Position numbers and translations under genes: made by a program
In this document: positions 19,970-30,973 of the stretch, in pieces
How the letters are laid out: every line of letters starts with the position of its first letter
Numbering within the stretch: position 1 is the stretch's first letter
The notes under the pieces: model-generated
Seen by the model: only the letters and a program-made list of their open reading frames with translations
What the model was told of the DNA's origin: nothing
Databases searched by the model: none
From: Paramoeba atlantica
Lineage: Eukaryota > Discosea
Reading direction: 5' to 3'
NCBI GenBank assembly: GCA_977017575.1
Contig: CDRNVI010000012.1
Coordinates: 372,001-436,000, forward strand
DNA: 64,000 nt

Positions 19970-20982
19970 CCGTAATGTCATCCACTCGTAAATTACTAAT
20001 TTTTGAACACACTTTTTGAATAATTTTTAAGCGCCCAAGCCATTAGATTCGTCTGTGATCATTTTATGAAGGCTTGTGTTTCGTATGAAAGTGAGGCCGA
20101 TGGTATATTATTAATGTTTCGCATGAAAGTGGATCGGCCTTCGATACCAAAAAGGAGAAAAACAACTGACAACTCGGAAAATGAGGAGAATTCACAGCCT
20201 TTATGGTCTTTGAAGGCATTACTCAAAATGAAATCCCTTGGAAATGGGCCAGCGCGAGACATTCCGGCATCCAAGCGCGAAGCTGAGGTACGAAGTGTGC
20301 TTCGAGGTAAGGTTGCGAGAACTGGCGGTAATAGGAAACCGTCTAAGTAAGGAAAGAATTGATGGAATTGTATCTTGGCAAATTTTGAATACCTTGAGGA
20401 TTATTTGTAGGTTATGGGAAAAATATTGTTTGTTTGTACCGTATCAGACACATATAAACTCTGAACTTGGAAGTCATAGATGAAAGCTTTCAAGGTGAAA
20501 GTGTTAAGCTTTTTAACCGACTTTAAGTCGGTCTTATTGGATATTGGATTTATTTTTGTATTTGGATTGGTTCCCCATGTAATCGATTGGGGTGGCTTCC
20601 CATTTTTCTTCGACGGGCACGAAAGGTTCCTGTGGGACCTCGTCCTCTCATTAGAAATTGTTGAGGGTAATAGATAATGCTTGACTAAATGAGGGAAACA
20701 ATAGTTTTTTGCAACAACAACAACAAAATATTTTGAAATGAGAAATGCATTACGTTCGGCGAGTACAAAAAAAGCTGCCACGCGTACTAAGAGAGAACCT
20801 CATACCGCGGCATTCTTATACTGCATAGCTAGGGCATGTGTAATCACTTGGATATGCGCAAAACAAAAAAGTTTTATGAAAAATAATCAACATGTTCGTG
20901 GGATGTGTACCTCCCCAAAAAGTGTTCAATGCGTTCTATGTGTTCAATGAACAAAAAAAAGTGTTCATAGAACACATAGGTA

Positions 20983-21324
20983 TGACGTAATGTGATCCTT
21001 TGGTGGGTTTGGTGGATGTGGTCAGGATTTTTCCTGCAGTAAGGCGGGGGGACCTCTTCACATCCAGGGGCTTTCACCCAAGTGCGGATATCAGGCCGTG
21101 AGAAGAGAGTCTGAAACTCCCAACGTAGGACGCGTAGTTCCTATGAATTGTCACTCACGCGATAGCGCAACTGCGTTTTCCGCGTTTTGAATGCAGAAAA
21201 AACTGATTTTGAATGCAGAAGGGAATTTGACCGACAATAGCCCATTTTTGGGTAAAAATAGGGTCATTTTTGTGTACTAGTGTTTTCGCTCTCAAAGCAC
21301 TAAATCCGATTTTTTCGCATAGGA
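20983..21324. other. gene-free spacer
   Basis: No gene or clear repeat seen apart from a short direct repeat of TTTTGAATGCAGAA near 21185 and 21210. Confidence 0.3.
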
Positions 21325-23010
21325 TCAAAGAACTACTGGAGTAATGTCCAATCTCTTAAGATTATCATAGACTTGAGAACCTTCGTACAGTGGAAGTAGC
21401 CGTTGTATTTTTTCTATAACCTTGCGATGGGTGCACAAAGTCCTGCGCTCGAGTAGCCAATGCGACCAAAGAAGCACATACGGGTGAGAAACAGAAAACA
21501 CACCAGGAAGAGCTCTTAACAGTTCTACTACCTGCTCTACCGACTTATCATTACTTGATTGTTTTTGATAATAGTCAAGCAAACTTGAGTAAAGGTTCCC
21601 GGCGTCTATCCTCATGTAAGCAAGACTGCAAAAAATTCGTTGAATGTCCAATGGCTCAGATTTTGGGAGCACTGTATGTACTTGTTCTAGTACATCGGGA
21701 AGAAATTCTTGTGGAATAGTAGTGGGAAAATAGTGATTTTCAACGAACAGAAGAAAGCGGGCTAGAGATATGCTATCCATGCGGGAAACCTCTTTGCAAA
21801 CGATTTGAACAACTTGTAATTTTTGTCTTGTATTGATCCATCGGTAGTTACGAACAAGTTCACGCAAGTGGTAGAGAGGGAGTGAGTCTGCGTCCTTTAA
21901 TATAGTATTCAGCAAGTAGGGTATGATCTCATAACTAAATTGGAGGTCGAATTCGGGTCGACGAACTTGTGTGTGCTGTATGAAGAATAACGAATGCATC
22001 AAAGTAGCAACCATAAAAGGTGATAATTCTTTGATAATTCGACTAACGTCGCCGTGCTTGTCAAAACGAGTTAGATATTGACGAACCATCGTTATTGGCC
22101 GGGACGTTGCTGTTTCTACCAGTAAGTTTGTGAACCGAAAATGATTCAATACGACGCAGGTGCCATATTCATGATCAGCTTGGCCCCATGTTGCTTTCCA
22201 TAGGTGTTCAAGTATTTTTTCAAAACAAGAATCTCCGTTTGCGATTCCCGGAACACGACGTAAATATTCTAGGAAAGCAAAGTAAGGATATAGCGAACTC
22301 TTTTGATATTCTTTAGTCCCAACGGGGTGACGCGCAACCCAATTTCTGCGTCCCGATATTTCGTTTGAAAAAAGAAAATCCATTACTTTGGTCACGAGCT
22401 CAGATACCAAATCTGATGACATCGTTGGAGCGAAGCACGCAAAAACTTCTAAAAAGTAGCCGACTAGCGTCGAAGTCAGCTCTGAGAGCCTTGATAATAC
22501 AAGAACCATGACATCGTGTGCTACAATACCTTTGATCATATTACGCACACCTGAATCAGCATAAAAAGGTTCACAAATTTCTTTACCTTTATTTATGATT
22601 TGTACAAGCTGAAGAATGCTCCCTTGGAATTCCTTTGAAGGCTCCACAACATAAGAAGCTGGGTTCTTTAAGTTTGACTTTAGATGTTTCAACAACCGTT
22701 CAACATTTTCAAGACGACCAAGCAATAGCTCACGTGAGCGAATATCACCAAAGCCATTAAATTCTTTCTCTAAAGCAAAAACAATTCTTTTCCAAGTAAC
22801 GTCTGCATTCTCAATATTAGAAATTTGCATATTACCCACTATCTGCGAGCATGATTCGCTTTTCAAGATAGTTTTGCAATAGTAACGGAAAGCAGTTTGT
22901 CCCGAAAGTGAATAAATATCATAGTGTATTCTGTTAATGGAGCACCTTGGCCTGCAAATTCGGAATCGAAGCAATGAAGAACGAAGGCACTCTTTCGAAT
23001 ACGATCTCAT
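21325..23010 (-). CDS. alpha-helical protein, possibly organellar RNA-binding
   Basis: The 561-residue protein has an Arg/Ser-rich, acid-poor N-terminus (SSLLRFRICRPRCSINRIHY) that would suit a mitochondrial or plastid targeting peptide. The rest is predicted helical by eye, with repeated Leu-rich stretches (LLGRLENVERLLKHLKSNL, LLPLYEG near the end). I see no catalytic motif. The general look is like helical-repeat organellar proteins (HPR, OPR, FASTK/RAP families), and the 961-residue protein at 58361-61246 has a similar look. No firm family call. ATG start at 23010. Confidence 0.55.
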   Translation of the reverse strand: MRSYSKECLRSSLLRFRICRPRCSINRIHYDIYSLSGQTAFRYYCKTILKSESCSQIVGNMQISNIENADVTWKRIVFALEKEFNGFGDIRSRELLLGRLENVERLLKHLKSNLKNPASYVVEPSKEFQGSILQLVQIINKGKEICEPFYADSGVRNMIKGIVAHDVMVLVLSRLSELTSTLVGYFLEVFACFAPTMSSDLVSELVTKVMDFLFSNEISGRRNWVARHPVGTKEYQKSSLYPYFAFLEYLRRVPGIANGDSCFEKILEHLWKATWGQADHEYGTCVVLNHFRFTNLLVETATSRPITMVRQYLTRFDKHGDVSRIIKELSPFMVATLMHSLFFIQHTQVRRPEFDLQFSYEIIPYLLNTILKDADSLPLYHLRELVRNYRWINTRQKLQVVQIVCKEVSRMDSISLARFLLFVENHYFPTTIPQEFLPDVLEQVHTVLPKSEPLDIQRIFCSLAYMRIDAGNLYSSLLDYYQKQSSNDKSVEQVVELLRALPGVFSVSHPYVLLWSHWLLERRTLCTHRKVIEKIQRLLPLYEGSQVYDNLKRLDITPVVL

Positions 23011-23505
23011 TTACAGCGTATTGAGTTCACAGCCTTTGGAACGTCAGATCGACTATTGGCGAGCGACAGGTCTCGTGTTGAGTGAGATTACCATATCATT
23101 AAAAATACTCTATCAGTTTCACATCGATACATCTGTATTTTGTTTTAATATCGTTATGGTAAGCTTTACTAAAGAAGGCACAAGCTTTGCTCCGTTTAAA
23201 ATAAGAGTCTTAACCACATCGCTGGTGATCATAACCAAGGCTCCTTTAAACAGGGTAGTAACAAAGCATTAAGTTAAGATCACCAAAAGTAAAGATAATG
23301 AATTACCAATGTATAGGAAGTATATGATTCTGCCCCCCCAAAGCATTCGCCGGAATACTTCCAATACTGTGACTGTCCGCGCATACCCGTTCAGATTAAG
23401 ACTTGTAAAAGAGAAACTTCCCAACTCAAAAAAAACAATTCGGGCAAACAAAATCCGCCAAAAAGGTTTATATCATTATCATGCCTTATGAAGGTTTCAC
23501 ATATT
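23011..23505. other. gene-free spacer
   Basis: No gene or repeat of note; the end of the next gene upstream (STT3) marks its right boundary. Confidence 0.3.
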
Positions 23506-25824
23506 CTACGAGGTTTCGAAAACGTTCCGTTCCCCAAAGTCACGACGAGTGTGTAACAATCTCTGAATTTCTTCAGCGGGTGGATACTGACCGCGGCAAT
23601 GCCACGGGGTATCCTTGTCGCAAATACGATTTCGTGAATCGGCCACCCACATCTTCGACGTCTGTGAGACATTCATCACTTGGTAGATACGGACCAGGCC
23701 ATGGCGTGAAGTGTGAACATGTTGGAAAAAACGCGGGTCTGGCCCAGCTCCGTTGTCCCCTGCGCTATACAGTTGATAGAGCAAGGATTTCCTCATAGAG
23801 GCAGTAGGTCGCCCATCGGACATTAATCGGAAATTGCTGCAGAAAGGATCCTTCGGACACAGATCTTGGTACACGCTGGTACCAATGCGAGCCATCCAAG
23901 GCGCTTTAGCTGCGTCATCAGCACCCCCACCAGCCCAAACCAGCACATAATCAGCCAAATGACGGATCAAAGAATGTGCCTTCTTCTCAGGGGAGGTCAA
24001 ACAATACCCCAGGAGCGCAATGTGCTCATGATTCCACGTGTTTCCGTCGGCCAAGGTGGTACGGTTGGAGATGCCCGTGATTTGGTACCCATAGTCCCAC
24101 CAAGCCAGAATGCGCGCGTCCTCCGGGGTGTTGTCCCGGAGCCATTCGTAGGAGGCTAGGTAATCACGCAGTATTGTTTCTGTTTCTCTTCCGTAAGCAT
24201 CTGCTACTCGCCCCTTGAAGACGATTTGGGGTTCACTGTGAGCTACGGCAACCTTTTCACAGTGGTCGACGAACTCACGTGCCTTAGGAAAAGCCATAGC
24301 GAGCAAAGTGCCGAGCGCTAGCATGCGAAATACCCGGAAAAACGACGTATCAGTGAAACGATGTCGACCAGGACGCCGTAGTTGGGAATCAAAACTAGAA
24401 GTAATTTGCGCCATAAACCAATCCAGCACGTAACCAATTGCAATGCCGCACAGTGCAGAGCATGGAACGCACATTAAAACAATAAGTCTCGACATTTTAA
24501 GTGCAAAGAAATAGACCACCACGGCGGTTAAAGCGATGAAGCTCGATTGATGAAAGTTGTGAAAGGCGAGCGCCATCAGACCCCAGGGTGCGACGTAGTA
24601 GCCATAATGTAAATATAGCCAGAACGCATCAACAGTAGCAGGCTGGTGTTCCGCCACAGAATCTACCAAAGGATTGCCCGTTTTCGTATGCTGAACAAAT
24701 AGACTTCGCACTCGTGCCGTCAGTGGTGCAAAATACCCCGCCGGGTAAAGAACCACGACCGCGGCCAGAAGCAAAATAAGAAACACGAACACATAACCCA
24801 GCCGTATCCGCATCCCCCTTAGCGACCACAACGAGGCAACCCGAGCACGTCGGCGGTGCCGCTCCGACAAGTGCAGGAGCTGAAAAAACACAAAAACGAG
24901 AAGACCCGAGACCTGTTCAAGGGAGCGAAATGGACTGTACCCCACCGGGGGGACAAAAATCGCTAACGCGGTCCCAATGATATAAAACACCGTATAGGAA
25001 CGATACAGCTGGTCGCGATAGACACCCTGGAGCCAGTCTGTGATACACAACAAGGTGGCATGCAACGCAATCATGTTCGTAACAAACACATAGCCGCCCC
25101 AGGTGGCGACCATGTACCCGTAGCTCACACCAGCCGCCAGGGGATAAAACCAGCACGAGGCCTTGGACTCTTTTCCCGACCGTGGTCGAAGAGAGCGAAC
25201 CCAAAAGTAAAATGTGGCGCACATGGCAGAGATTGCAATGGCCTCGTTGTCAAACCAGCCCCCAATGGAGCGTACGATGTGTGCGGGAATCATGGCCATG
25301 ACGAGTGCACCTATGGCCCCGGCCAGGGGTGATCCACTGCACTCCTGCGTGAGCCAGCCAAGAAACAACGTGGAGAGGCACCCAAACCAGGCAGGGATGT
25401 AGCAACAAACCTCTTTGAGGGTCAACGTAAATGAAGGGCCTAGAAAACCAAGAGCCTTGTAGATTGCGACAGCGGTAAGCGGGAGTCCAGGGTAGGTAGT
25501 GGAGCCTACAGGTCGGCCCAGGGGATACCACGATTGGTAGTCAAACCAGTGGAAGAATCTATCCCACCCGTTGTTAAGCAGATACTCGGCGGCACGGAAA
25601 TTAAACCAGGGATCAAATTCATGAATCACCATTCCATATTCCTGTATCGCATGGAGTCGTATTTCAAAGGCTTTTTTGAGCGCAAAGGTAAAAAGGATGA
25701 AAATGAGTGTATAATACAGCACTTTTGTAACGTCGCAGCCGCGTTCCTTTTCAGATTCCGAGTTGCCAACAGGCAATCTTGACGGTACGGATGATTGCCG
25801 TTTCTGCGACGGACTGCCACGCAT
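23506..25824 (-). CDS. STT3: STT3, catalytic subunit of oligosaccharyltransferase
   Basis: The 772-residue multi-pass ER membrane protein transfers the lipid-linked glycan onto Asn of N-X-S/T sites. It has about a dozen hydrophobic segments. The first luminal acidic motif is HEFDPWFNFRAAEYL (about residue 75), and the hallmark WWDYGYQ lies at about 578 within RILAWWDYGYQITGISNRTT. ATG at 25824; the first about 45 residues are hydrophilic and cytosolic, followed by the first membrane segment (LYYTLIFILFTFAL). Length is typical of STT3A/B. The 5' half is GC-rich relative to the flanks. Only one STT3 gene is seen. Confidence 0.95.
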   Translation of the reverse strand: MRGSPSQKRQSSVPSRLPVGNSESEKERGCDVTKVLYYTLIFILFTFALKKAFEIRLHAIQEYGMVIHEFDPWFNFRAAEYLLNNGWDRFFHWFDYQSWYPLGRPVGSTTYPGLPLTAVAIYKALGFLGPSFTLTLKEVCCYIPAWFGCLSTLFLGWLTQECSGSPLAGAIGALVMAMIPAHIVRSIGGWFDNEAIAISAMCATFYFWVRSLRPRSGKESKASCWFYPLAAGVSYGYMVATWGGYVFVTNMIALHATLLCITDWLQGVYRDQLYRSYTVFYIIGTALAIFVPPVGYSPFRSLEQVSGLLVFVFFQLLHLSERHRRRARVASLWSLRGMRIRLGYVFVFLILLLAAVVVLYPAGYFAPLTARVRSLFVQHTKTGNPLVDSVAEHQPATVDAFWLYLHYGYYVAPWGLMALAFHNFHQSSFIALTAVVVYFFALKMSRLIVLMCVPCSALCGIAIGYVLDWFMAQITSSFDSQLRRPGRHRFTDTSFFRVFRMLALGTLLAMAFPKAREFVDHCEKVAVAHSEPQIVFKGRVADAYGRETETILRDYLASYEWLRDNTPEDARILAWWDYGYQITGISNRTTLADGNTWNHEHIALLGYCLTSPEKKAHSLIRHLADYVLVWAGGGADDAAKAPWMARIGTSVYQDLCPKDPFCSNFRLMSDGRPTASMRKSLLYQLYSAGDNGAGPDPRFFQHVHTSRHGLVRIYQVMNVSQTSKMWVADSRNRICDKDTPWHCRGQYPPAEEIQRLLHTRRDFGERNVFETS

Positions 25825-26078
25825 GTCAAAATCTCAGTAGCAAACCCGGAAAAATGTTTTCTACTTATAAAACACTAGTTTCGAAGCAGTTAAAATGTCC
25901 TATAGCAGCAATAGGAATGGGTAATTTAACCAAGAATGCGTTTAACTATCTGTATGTAAGCAACACTGGCAAAAATAATCCTAATATTTTACTGACTATA
26001 GATAACAGAAAACGCAGAAGGCAAGTGTTTCTCATTCCCATTTCTCGTTTCATCAAGATATCATGCAGAAAAGTAATG

Positions 26079-26504
26079 TTAGGAATCTCGAAGCGGTGTG
26101 GGCATCACATTTTCTTCAAATTCAGGTTCCGAACCAGAGTCTTCTTCACTGTCGGGATACTTTTCCACAAGTTCCTTTAGTACATCGGAACGAAGTTTTG
26201 AACGGACCGCCTCAAGTTCTTCTGGTGAGTAATAATCGGCGATGTCTCTTCGTGAATGCCTTACTAGCGGATTACGGGAATCCGGAGGGGGCAAGTCAGA
26301 GTCCGCCGCGTTCGAATCTTGCCTTATTACTGGTGTATCGTCTTTCGATTGTGTGCACTCATATGTCCAATGTTCCGAAGATCCGCATTTTTGACAAAAT
26401 GTTTTTCCTTTAATCGCATTTCTAGGCTTTGAGTAACCTTTCGGAGGAATATATTGTGCAGTACCCGCTTTTACACGTGTTCTCAAAACAGAGCTGTCAT
26501 ACAT
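26079..26504 (-). CDS. ZCCHC10-like zinc-knuckle protein
   Basis: This 141-residue protein has one CCHC knuckle, CQKCGSSEHWTYEC, preceded by KGYSKPRNAIKGKTF. The HWTYEC spelling is typical of ZCCHC10. The C-terminal half is acidic and Ser-rich (EKYPDSEEDSGSEPEFEEN). ZCCHC10 proteins are nuclear and poorly characterised; an RNA-binding role is likely from the knuckle. ATG start at 26504. Confidence 0.75.
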   Translation of the reverse strand: MYDSSVLRTRVKAGTAQYIPPKGYSKPRNAIKGKTFCQKCGSSEHWTYECTQSKDDTPVIRQDSNAADSDLPPPDSRNPLVRHSRRDIADYYSPEELEAVRSKLRSDVLKELVEKYPDSEEDSGSEPEFEENVMPTPLRDS

Positions 26505-26693
26505 GGTAGAGAAAAGCTTGATATTGAAATATTTAGCAAAATGTATTTATTAAATAAGCCCACATTTACTTGATAAATCAAAATCGAATGGTAGGAAGGC
26601 CTCACTGTTATCAAATTGTCTGGTACATCTAAATTATATACATACTTACGTTACTTCCATACGTAGATACTGTACATAGATTAAAATTACATA

Positions 26694-27471
26694 CAGGGGC
26701 GGTTGTTGATCTTGCCCCCTCCTGGGAAATTTTAATTCTTTTATCCGTTTTCGCTTATCTTCGCAGCATTGAAGAGATCTCGTTCCCCTAGCGAAGCGCT
26801 TTGCCGCCTTTTTTTTATAGAGACCCCCTGATGCCCCCTGGGTCGAAAAAACACAGTTTTTTTGGGATTTGTTTTGTGCACACAACCATTTTTTCCCCAC
26901 ACTTTCATATTTTTGTGGTTTATTTGAATGTGCATAAGCTTAAATAGACTTCTAATTTCTTTATGCTCAAGCAATATTTCTGTAGAAACATCAATAGCTG
27001 CTTAATAGAAATTTTTAAACCTCAACAACACGAATACAAGACCGACTAACCCTAAAAGTGGTGAATATGTAGAAGGGTGGAAAGAAAATAGGCAAAAATG
27101 TCGCACAGAAGAAAAAAGTATTAAACTCCATTGATTCGGTTCGCGATTCAAAAATTTCAATTCAAAAATTCGGCTTCGAAACGTACTGCAAAACAATGGA
27201 GAACGTTCTGGATATTGATTCGTTGTGGTCTTCTTCTAGGACAAACTTTTTTTTGTTGAAGACATTTTTTCTGAATATGATTAAGAATCCTAAATTTCCG
27301 ATTTTTGTCAACTCTCGAGTCGCCGACAGGGCATCAGTGGGTCTCTATGAAAAAGAGGCGGCAAAGCGCTTAGCTCGGGGAACGAGATCTCTTCAATGCA
27401 GCAAAGATGAGCAAAAACGGATAGAAAAATTAAAAATTCCCAGGAGGGGGCAAGATCAACAACCGCCCCTG
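26694..27471. mobile_element. hAT-type non-autonomous element with about 145-bp inverted arms
   Basis: Both ends start CAGGGGCGGTTGTTGATCTT, a typical hAT-like terminus, and the arms at 26694-26842 and about 27327-27471 match in inverted orientation with scattered differences (for instance GGCATCAG and AAGCGCTT segments). The core has no coding capacity. The flanking 8 bp (ATTACATA left, GACGTGTA right) do not match, so any target duplication has decayed or the ends have moved. Confidence 0.6.
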
Positions 27472-27541
27472 GACGTGTATAAAAATATTTTATACATATT
27501 TTAAACACGTATGAATTGCCTAGTACGTAATTTACCCATTA

Positions 27542-28528
27542 TTATCCACCATACAATGCAGCCCCAAAACCAAACTGGAGTCCCAATTCAACGGACGCTA
27601 TTAATATTTCAAAGAAAATCAGGATGATAACAATCCATTCGAGACGTGTAGCATGTCGCTGTTGAAACTGCCAGCTTATGGTATCTAATGTGCTCATCGC
27701 GGCATCAAGCTTCTCATCTACTTCGTGAATACGAGCAGCAATACTGTATTCGGCATTGAGGTGCTCAAATAACGGCAAGTATCGGCTATGCTCCCAGAAA
27801 AAGTCAGGCTCTCCCACAAGTTCCGACTCGTTTCTTATCATCATACGATATTGAAAAATCTCACCTTTGAGCTGTCGTGCACGCAAACCGGATATTGATG
27901 CCTGACCACGCACCTTCATTTGGTACGGTAGAGGCCTACATTCCTGCAAAAGTCGGTCAACTAGATTTTCGACTACGTCCATTTTTACATTTTGAGCAAG
28001 ACTATGACTGAAGGCTTGCTTTAAGGGAGATCTTTGGTTATGCAGTAGAAGACGATCGCGTTGCAAGGCTTCCGTAAAAGTAGCCGAAGTCCAAAGTTCA
28101 TCCGCTCTGTAGCTGACAAACTCGCTAATAAGCCACAATGGAAACATTTGTTCCAGGATCCTTTGAGCGTATCGCTGCTGGACCCATCGATGGTTGTACG
28201 TTTTCTGTAAGAAATCCCTGGCAATCGACTCAAAGCTTCGATGAGAGTTTCCCCACCACACCACGGAGCCATAGGCAAAGACAAACAAGTCAAACTCTGC
28301 CTCCACCATTGTCCTATATCCCGACCCGTGATGAAGGGAGCGATTTGTGACATGCAACACCCCATGAGTGATGATACTTCGGTAGTCTTGTCGTTTGTAA
28401 TATGACGCAATTGAGGGAAGGTCTAGAGAGTCAGAGACGCAGAGAGCAGCAACTTTTCCCGGCGGAATCGGATCGGTGTCATATGTACATGATTCTCGAC
28501 TTAATTCACTCACATGGGGTTGTACCAT
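27542..28528 (-). CDS. RMND1/DUF155-family protein
   Basis: The 328-residue protein carries the DUF155 signature FVFAYGSVVWWG near residue 80 and a C-terminal helical hairpin with WIVIILIFFEILIASV as the membrane anchor. Yeast Rmd1/Rmd8 and human RMND1 belong here; RMND1 supports mitochondrial translation at the inner membrane. The N-terminal part is short, and a stop codon lies just upstream in frame. The ATG at 28528 is preceded by a stop only three codons away, so either the protein is truncated at its targeting region or a 5' exon is missing from my reading. Confidence 0.85.
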   Translation of the reverse strand: MVQPHVSELSRESCTYDTDPIPPGKVAALCVSDSLDLPSIASYYKRQDYRSIITHGVLHVTNRSLHHGSGYRTMVEAEFDLFVFAYGSVVWWGNSHRSFESIARDFLQKTYNHRWVQQRYAQRILEQMFPLWLISEFVSYRADELWTSATFTEALQRDRLLLHNQRSPLKQAFSHSLAQNVKMDVVENLVDRLLQECRPLPYQMKVRGQASISGLRARQLKGEIFQYRMMIRNESELVGEPDFFWEHSRYLPLFEHLNAEYSIAARIHEVDEKLDAAMSTLDTISWQFQQRHATRLEWIVIILIFFEILIASVELGLQFGFGAALYGG

Positions 28529-28813
28529 TTCGGTCTAAGTGGAGGAAGTCGGATGACGTGCTAGGGTTACATCCATTGATTCGGAATAGCAAAAAATATC
28601 ACTAATCGTTATATGAATATTTTGGTAAGTGGTGTGCGTGATGTAAACTACTGTAAAATTAAAACGATTAATACTTGTAAGCCTTGTTTTCACAGGTTTC
28701 CTACATTTTCAAATGTATTTTTCTTTAATGGGTCATCTCTCTAGCAATGAAGCAAGTAATATCTAGATTTCTTTATCTAAAAAAATAGCATAAATAACTT
28801 TAGCAAAAAAGAT

Positions 28814-30241
28814 CTAACGACGCAGAAAGCTGTAAGATCCCAATGCACCCAGAACGGCTCCGAGAACTCCACTTCCGACAACGGAGAGCACGAAAACCGT
28901 ATCTCCATGTGGCTTGATGCGCCCCTGCACCGGGAGACAACGCCGATCGCTGGGGTGCACTACTGAGCCCGGGGGACACCCTTGCAAGGGACATGCAAGC
29001 CGAAAATGCGCACATTCGGGGCCTGGAAAAGTGTTCAACTCCGTACAGCGATGTTCCAATAGCCCAGCTGGATCAGCATAACAAAGTCCGTCGGGGCTCT
29101 TAGGAGCCGAAGTTTGTTCGAGCTGTGTGAGCCAGGAGTATACAGTAGGCGGCTCACACAAGGAATCGTGTCCCTCGGTGGAAAAACACGGAAGGTGAAT
29201 TTGAAAGGACCTATAGGAGAAGCCGTTCGAAACCCGATGCGGGATCATGCGGTGTACCTGTATTTTCCCTTTTTTTGAAACTTCTATAGCAACGGCTTCG
29301 CCGAACATTGGGGAATTTAATGGGGACTCGTAGTTTCCCGGACGTAGAATTCCCATCGCCCCGTATATAGCTACCAGCGTTACATCATGTGCCGAATACT
29401 CATGAAAGTGTTGTCCGCATGACCCCAAGTTATTCTTAGCAATTTTCAGCACATGTGAGAGAAACGAATACCCAAGCGAGCCAATTTTCCTGCGGAACTG
29501 CCCGTCGCTTGAGGTCGCATCTGGATTAATGCCAATAAGAATGGCGTGATAGTGCAAGTTTCGTCTCAGAAACCGAAGCAACTTCTCATAATTTCGCCCA
29601 TACGAAGACGATGCAACGGTTATCTCATCACGTTCCGCCACTTCACAAGCAGCAGCATCGGCAGCGAGTCGAACACACGTTCCAGGATGTTTGAAACATA
29701 CGGCTTCACTAATATTCGTCATACGAGCAATGTCTCCCATACTTTCTTTAGAGAACGTCTCCTGTGCTTCGATATCACACTTTCGATTAATGACAAGAGT
29801 CGGATTCCGTAGCCGTACTGCCGGTGGTTTTATGAGAAGCAAATCATCCTGAAAAACGGGGGAGACCTTAACGTCCGGAAAATCTTCCGGTGGAAACAAA
29901 CTCTGCAAAAGTAATGTGGCCGAATTCCGTGTACGATCAAAATCTGTGCTGCGTGCGCTCATGGTAAACGGATCCCAATGTTCAGAAAGAATTTTCCCGT
30001 ACCGTTTTCGTAAGAATTTGCCAAGTGCTTTCATCATAGATTTTCCTAGTGGTGTGAGCGATGTGCTCGTATAGATTAGGTCACCGTTTTCGGTCATATT
30101 TGCTGGAGATCGAACACCGTGCCTATGTAGCACAAAAATTTGCCGAATTGAATCCTCATCGGATTCATCAGTGGAGTTCCACAGCGGTGGTACGTTAAAG
30201 CACAAGGTGCTCCATACGACAAGTAGCAGGACGATCCCCAT
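28814..30241 (-). CDS. histidine acid phosphatase, membrane-anchored
   Basis: The 475-residue protein begins with a signal peptide (GIVLLLVVWSTLCF), followed by the histidine-phosphatase signature LHRHGVRSPAN near residue 37 and the distal HD dipeptide in YSAHDVTLVAI. The C-terminus has a hydrophobic anchor (VFVLSVVGSGVLGAVLGAL) ending LRR. The family covers lysosomal and secreted acid phosphatases, phytases and glycan phosphatases; substrate cannot be told. A Cys-rich segment (CPLQGCPPGS near 430) precedes the anchor and may be a small disulfide module. ATG at 30241. Confidence 0.85.
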   Translation of the reverse strand: MGIVLLLVVWSTLCFNVPPLWNSTDESDEDSIRQIFVLHRHGVRSPANMTENGDLIYTSTSLTPLGKSMMKALGKFLRKRYGKILSEHWDPFTMSARSTDFDRTRNSATLLLQSLFPPEDFPDVKVSPVFQDDLLLIKPPAVRLRNPTLVINRKCDIEAQETFSKESMGDIARMTNISEAVCFKHPGTCVRLAADAAACEVAERDEITVASSSYGRNYEKLLRFLRRNLHYHAILIGINPDATSSDGQFRRKIGSLGYSFLSHVLKIAKNNLGSCGQHFHEYSAHDVTLVAIYGAMGILRPGNYESPLNSPMFGEAVAIEVSKKGKIQVHRMIPHRVSNGFSYRSFQIHLPCFSTEGHDSLCEPPTVYSWLTQLEQTSAPKSPDGLCYADPAGLLEHRCTELNTFPGPECAHFRLACPLQGCPPGSVVHPSDRRCLPVQGRIKPHGDTVFVLSVVGSGVLGAVLGALGSYSFLRR

Positions 30242-30970
30242 TGCTCATCGATCCAATCACAAAACTCAAATCCCCAAAGCCTGTTGCTGTGTAATGTGAA
30301 GAAAACGTGCTACCTGTACTGTTGATTCTTCTCAATTCGCATTCAGTAACATTTAATTAATAGTTACCGAAACGAACAAGCACTAAGTACAGTGTAAAGC
30401 ACTCTAATAATCATTTATTCGAAAACAAAATGTTACGATTTGTAAGAGCAGATATGGTCAAGAATCAAAATTTAAACACTCTTTAGTATGTAGGGGAATG
30501 TTAACCAAGTTTGGTGAAATGTTTGAAATCTTCTTATTTCGTTGATGTATGGACGTTCTCAGCGCAAGATGCTTCGAGTATCAAGGATGTTTCAAATAAG
30601 CCATGAAAAGTATCATCATAATAAATCGATTCTCTTGATATTAAGAAAAAACTTTTGTCTCAATATTTATCATAAATCGATTTTATGTGTCAGTGAGTTG
30701 ACGACAGTTACACCAATCAGGACGGTCTTCCGCCCCAGCTGAAAACTTATATCCGGACCCGGATTTTAATATTGAGTATGCGTTGCTCTGGTTTGTTACA
30801 CATTAATTTCCTTTGCTATTGAAATTGCGATCAGCAAAATTACATGTACACTGATTTGACTATGCGTCAATAAATAGCACTGTCCGCCCACTCATAGTGC
30901 CGCGGATTTTGGCCACACGGTACTATAAGTGGGGGGCACTCGAAGTCGTGAAAAAATAATTTCATATTAT
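30242..30970. other. gene-free spacer
   Basis: AT-rich, no gene. A GTGGGGGGCAC motif near 30930 is a G-tract like those at the next element's ends. Confidence 0.3.
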
Positions 30971-30973
30971 ATA

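Larger units (their letters stand above)
18547..20980. mobile_element. candidate TA-flanked Tc1/mariner-type element, non-autonomous
   Basis: CCTATGTGTTCTATGAACAC at 18547 is exactly inverted ending at 20980, and TA sits just outside each end (18545-18546 and 20981-20982). Beyond the tips both sides carry more GTTCAATGAACACTTTT motifs. The left 160 bp (18560-18710) is a diverged copy of the distal part of the Tc1 element at 49750-52346 (GAACACTTTTT, GGACC-like and CCAT motifs in the same order). No transposase is seen inside. It contains a minisatellite and a 42-bp hairpin. Confidence 0.5.

Noticed and set aside
20066-20350. 94-residue plus open frame
   Set aside because: No domain recognised; within the candidate element, could be chance.
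23866-24159. plus-strand open frame opposite STT3
   Set aside because: Shadow of the STT3 coding sequence on the other strand.
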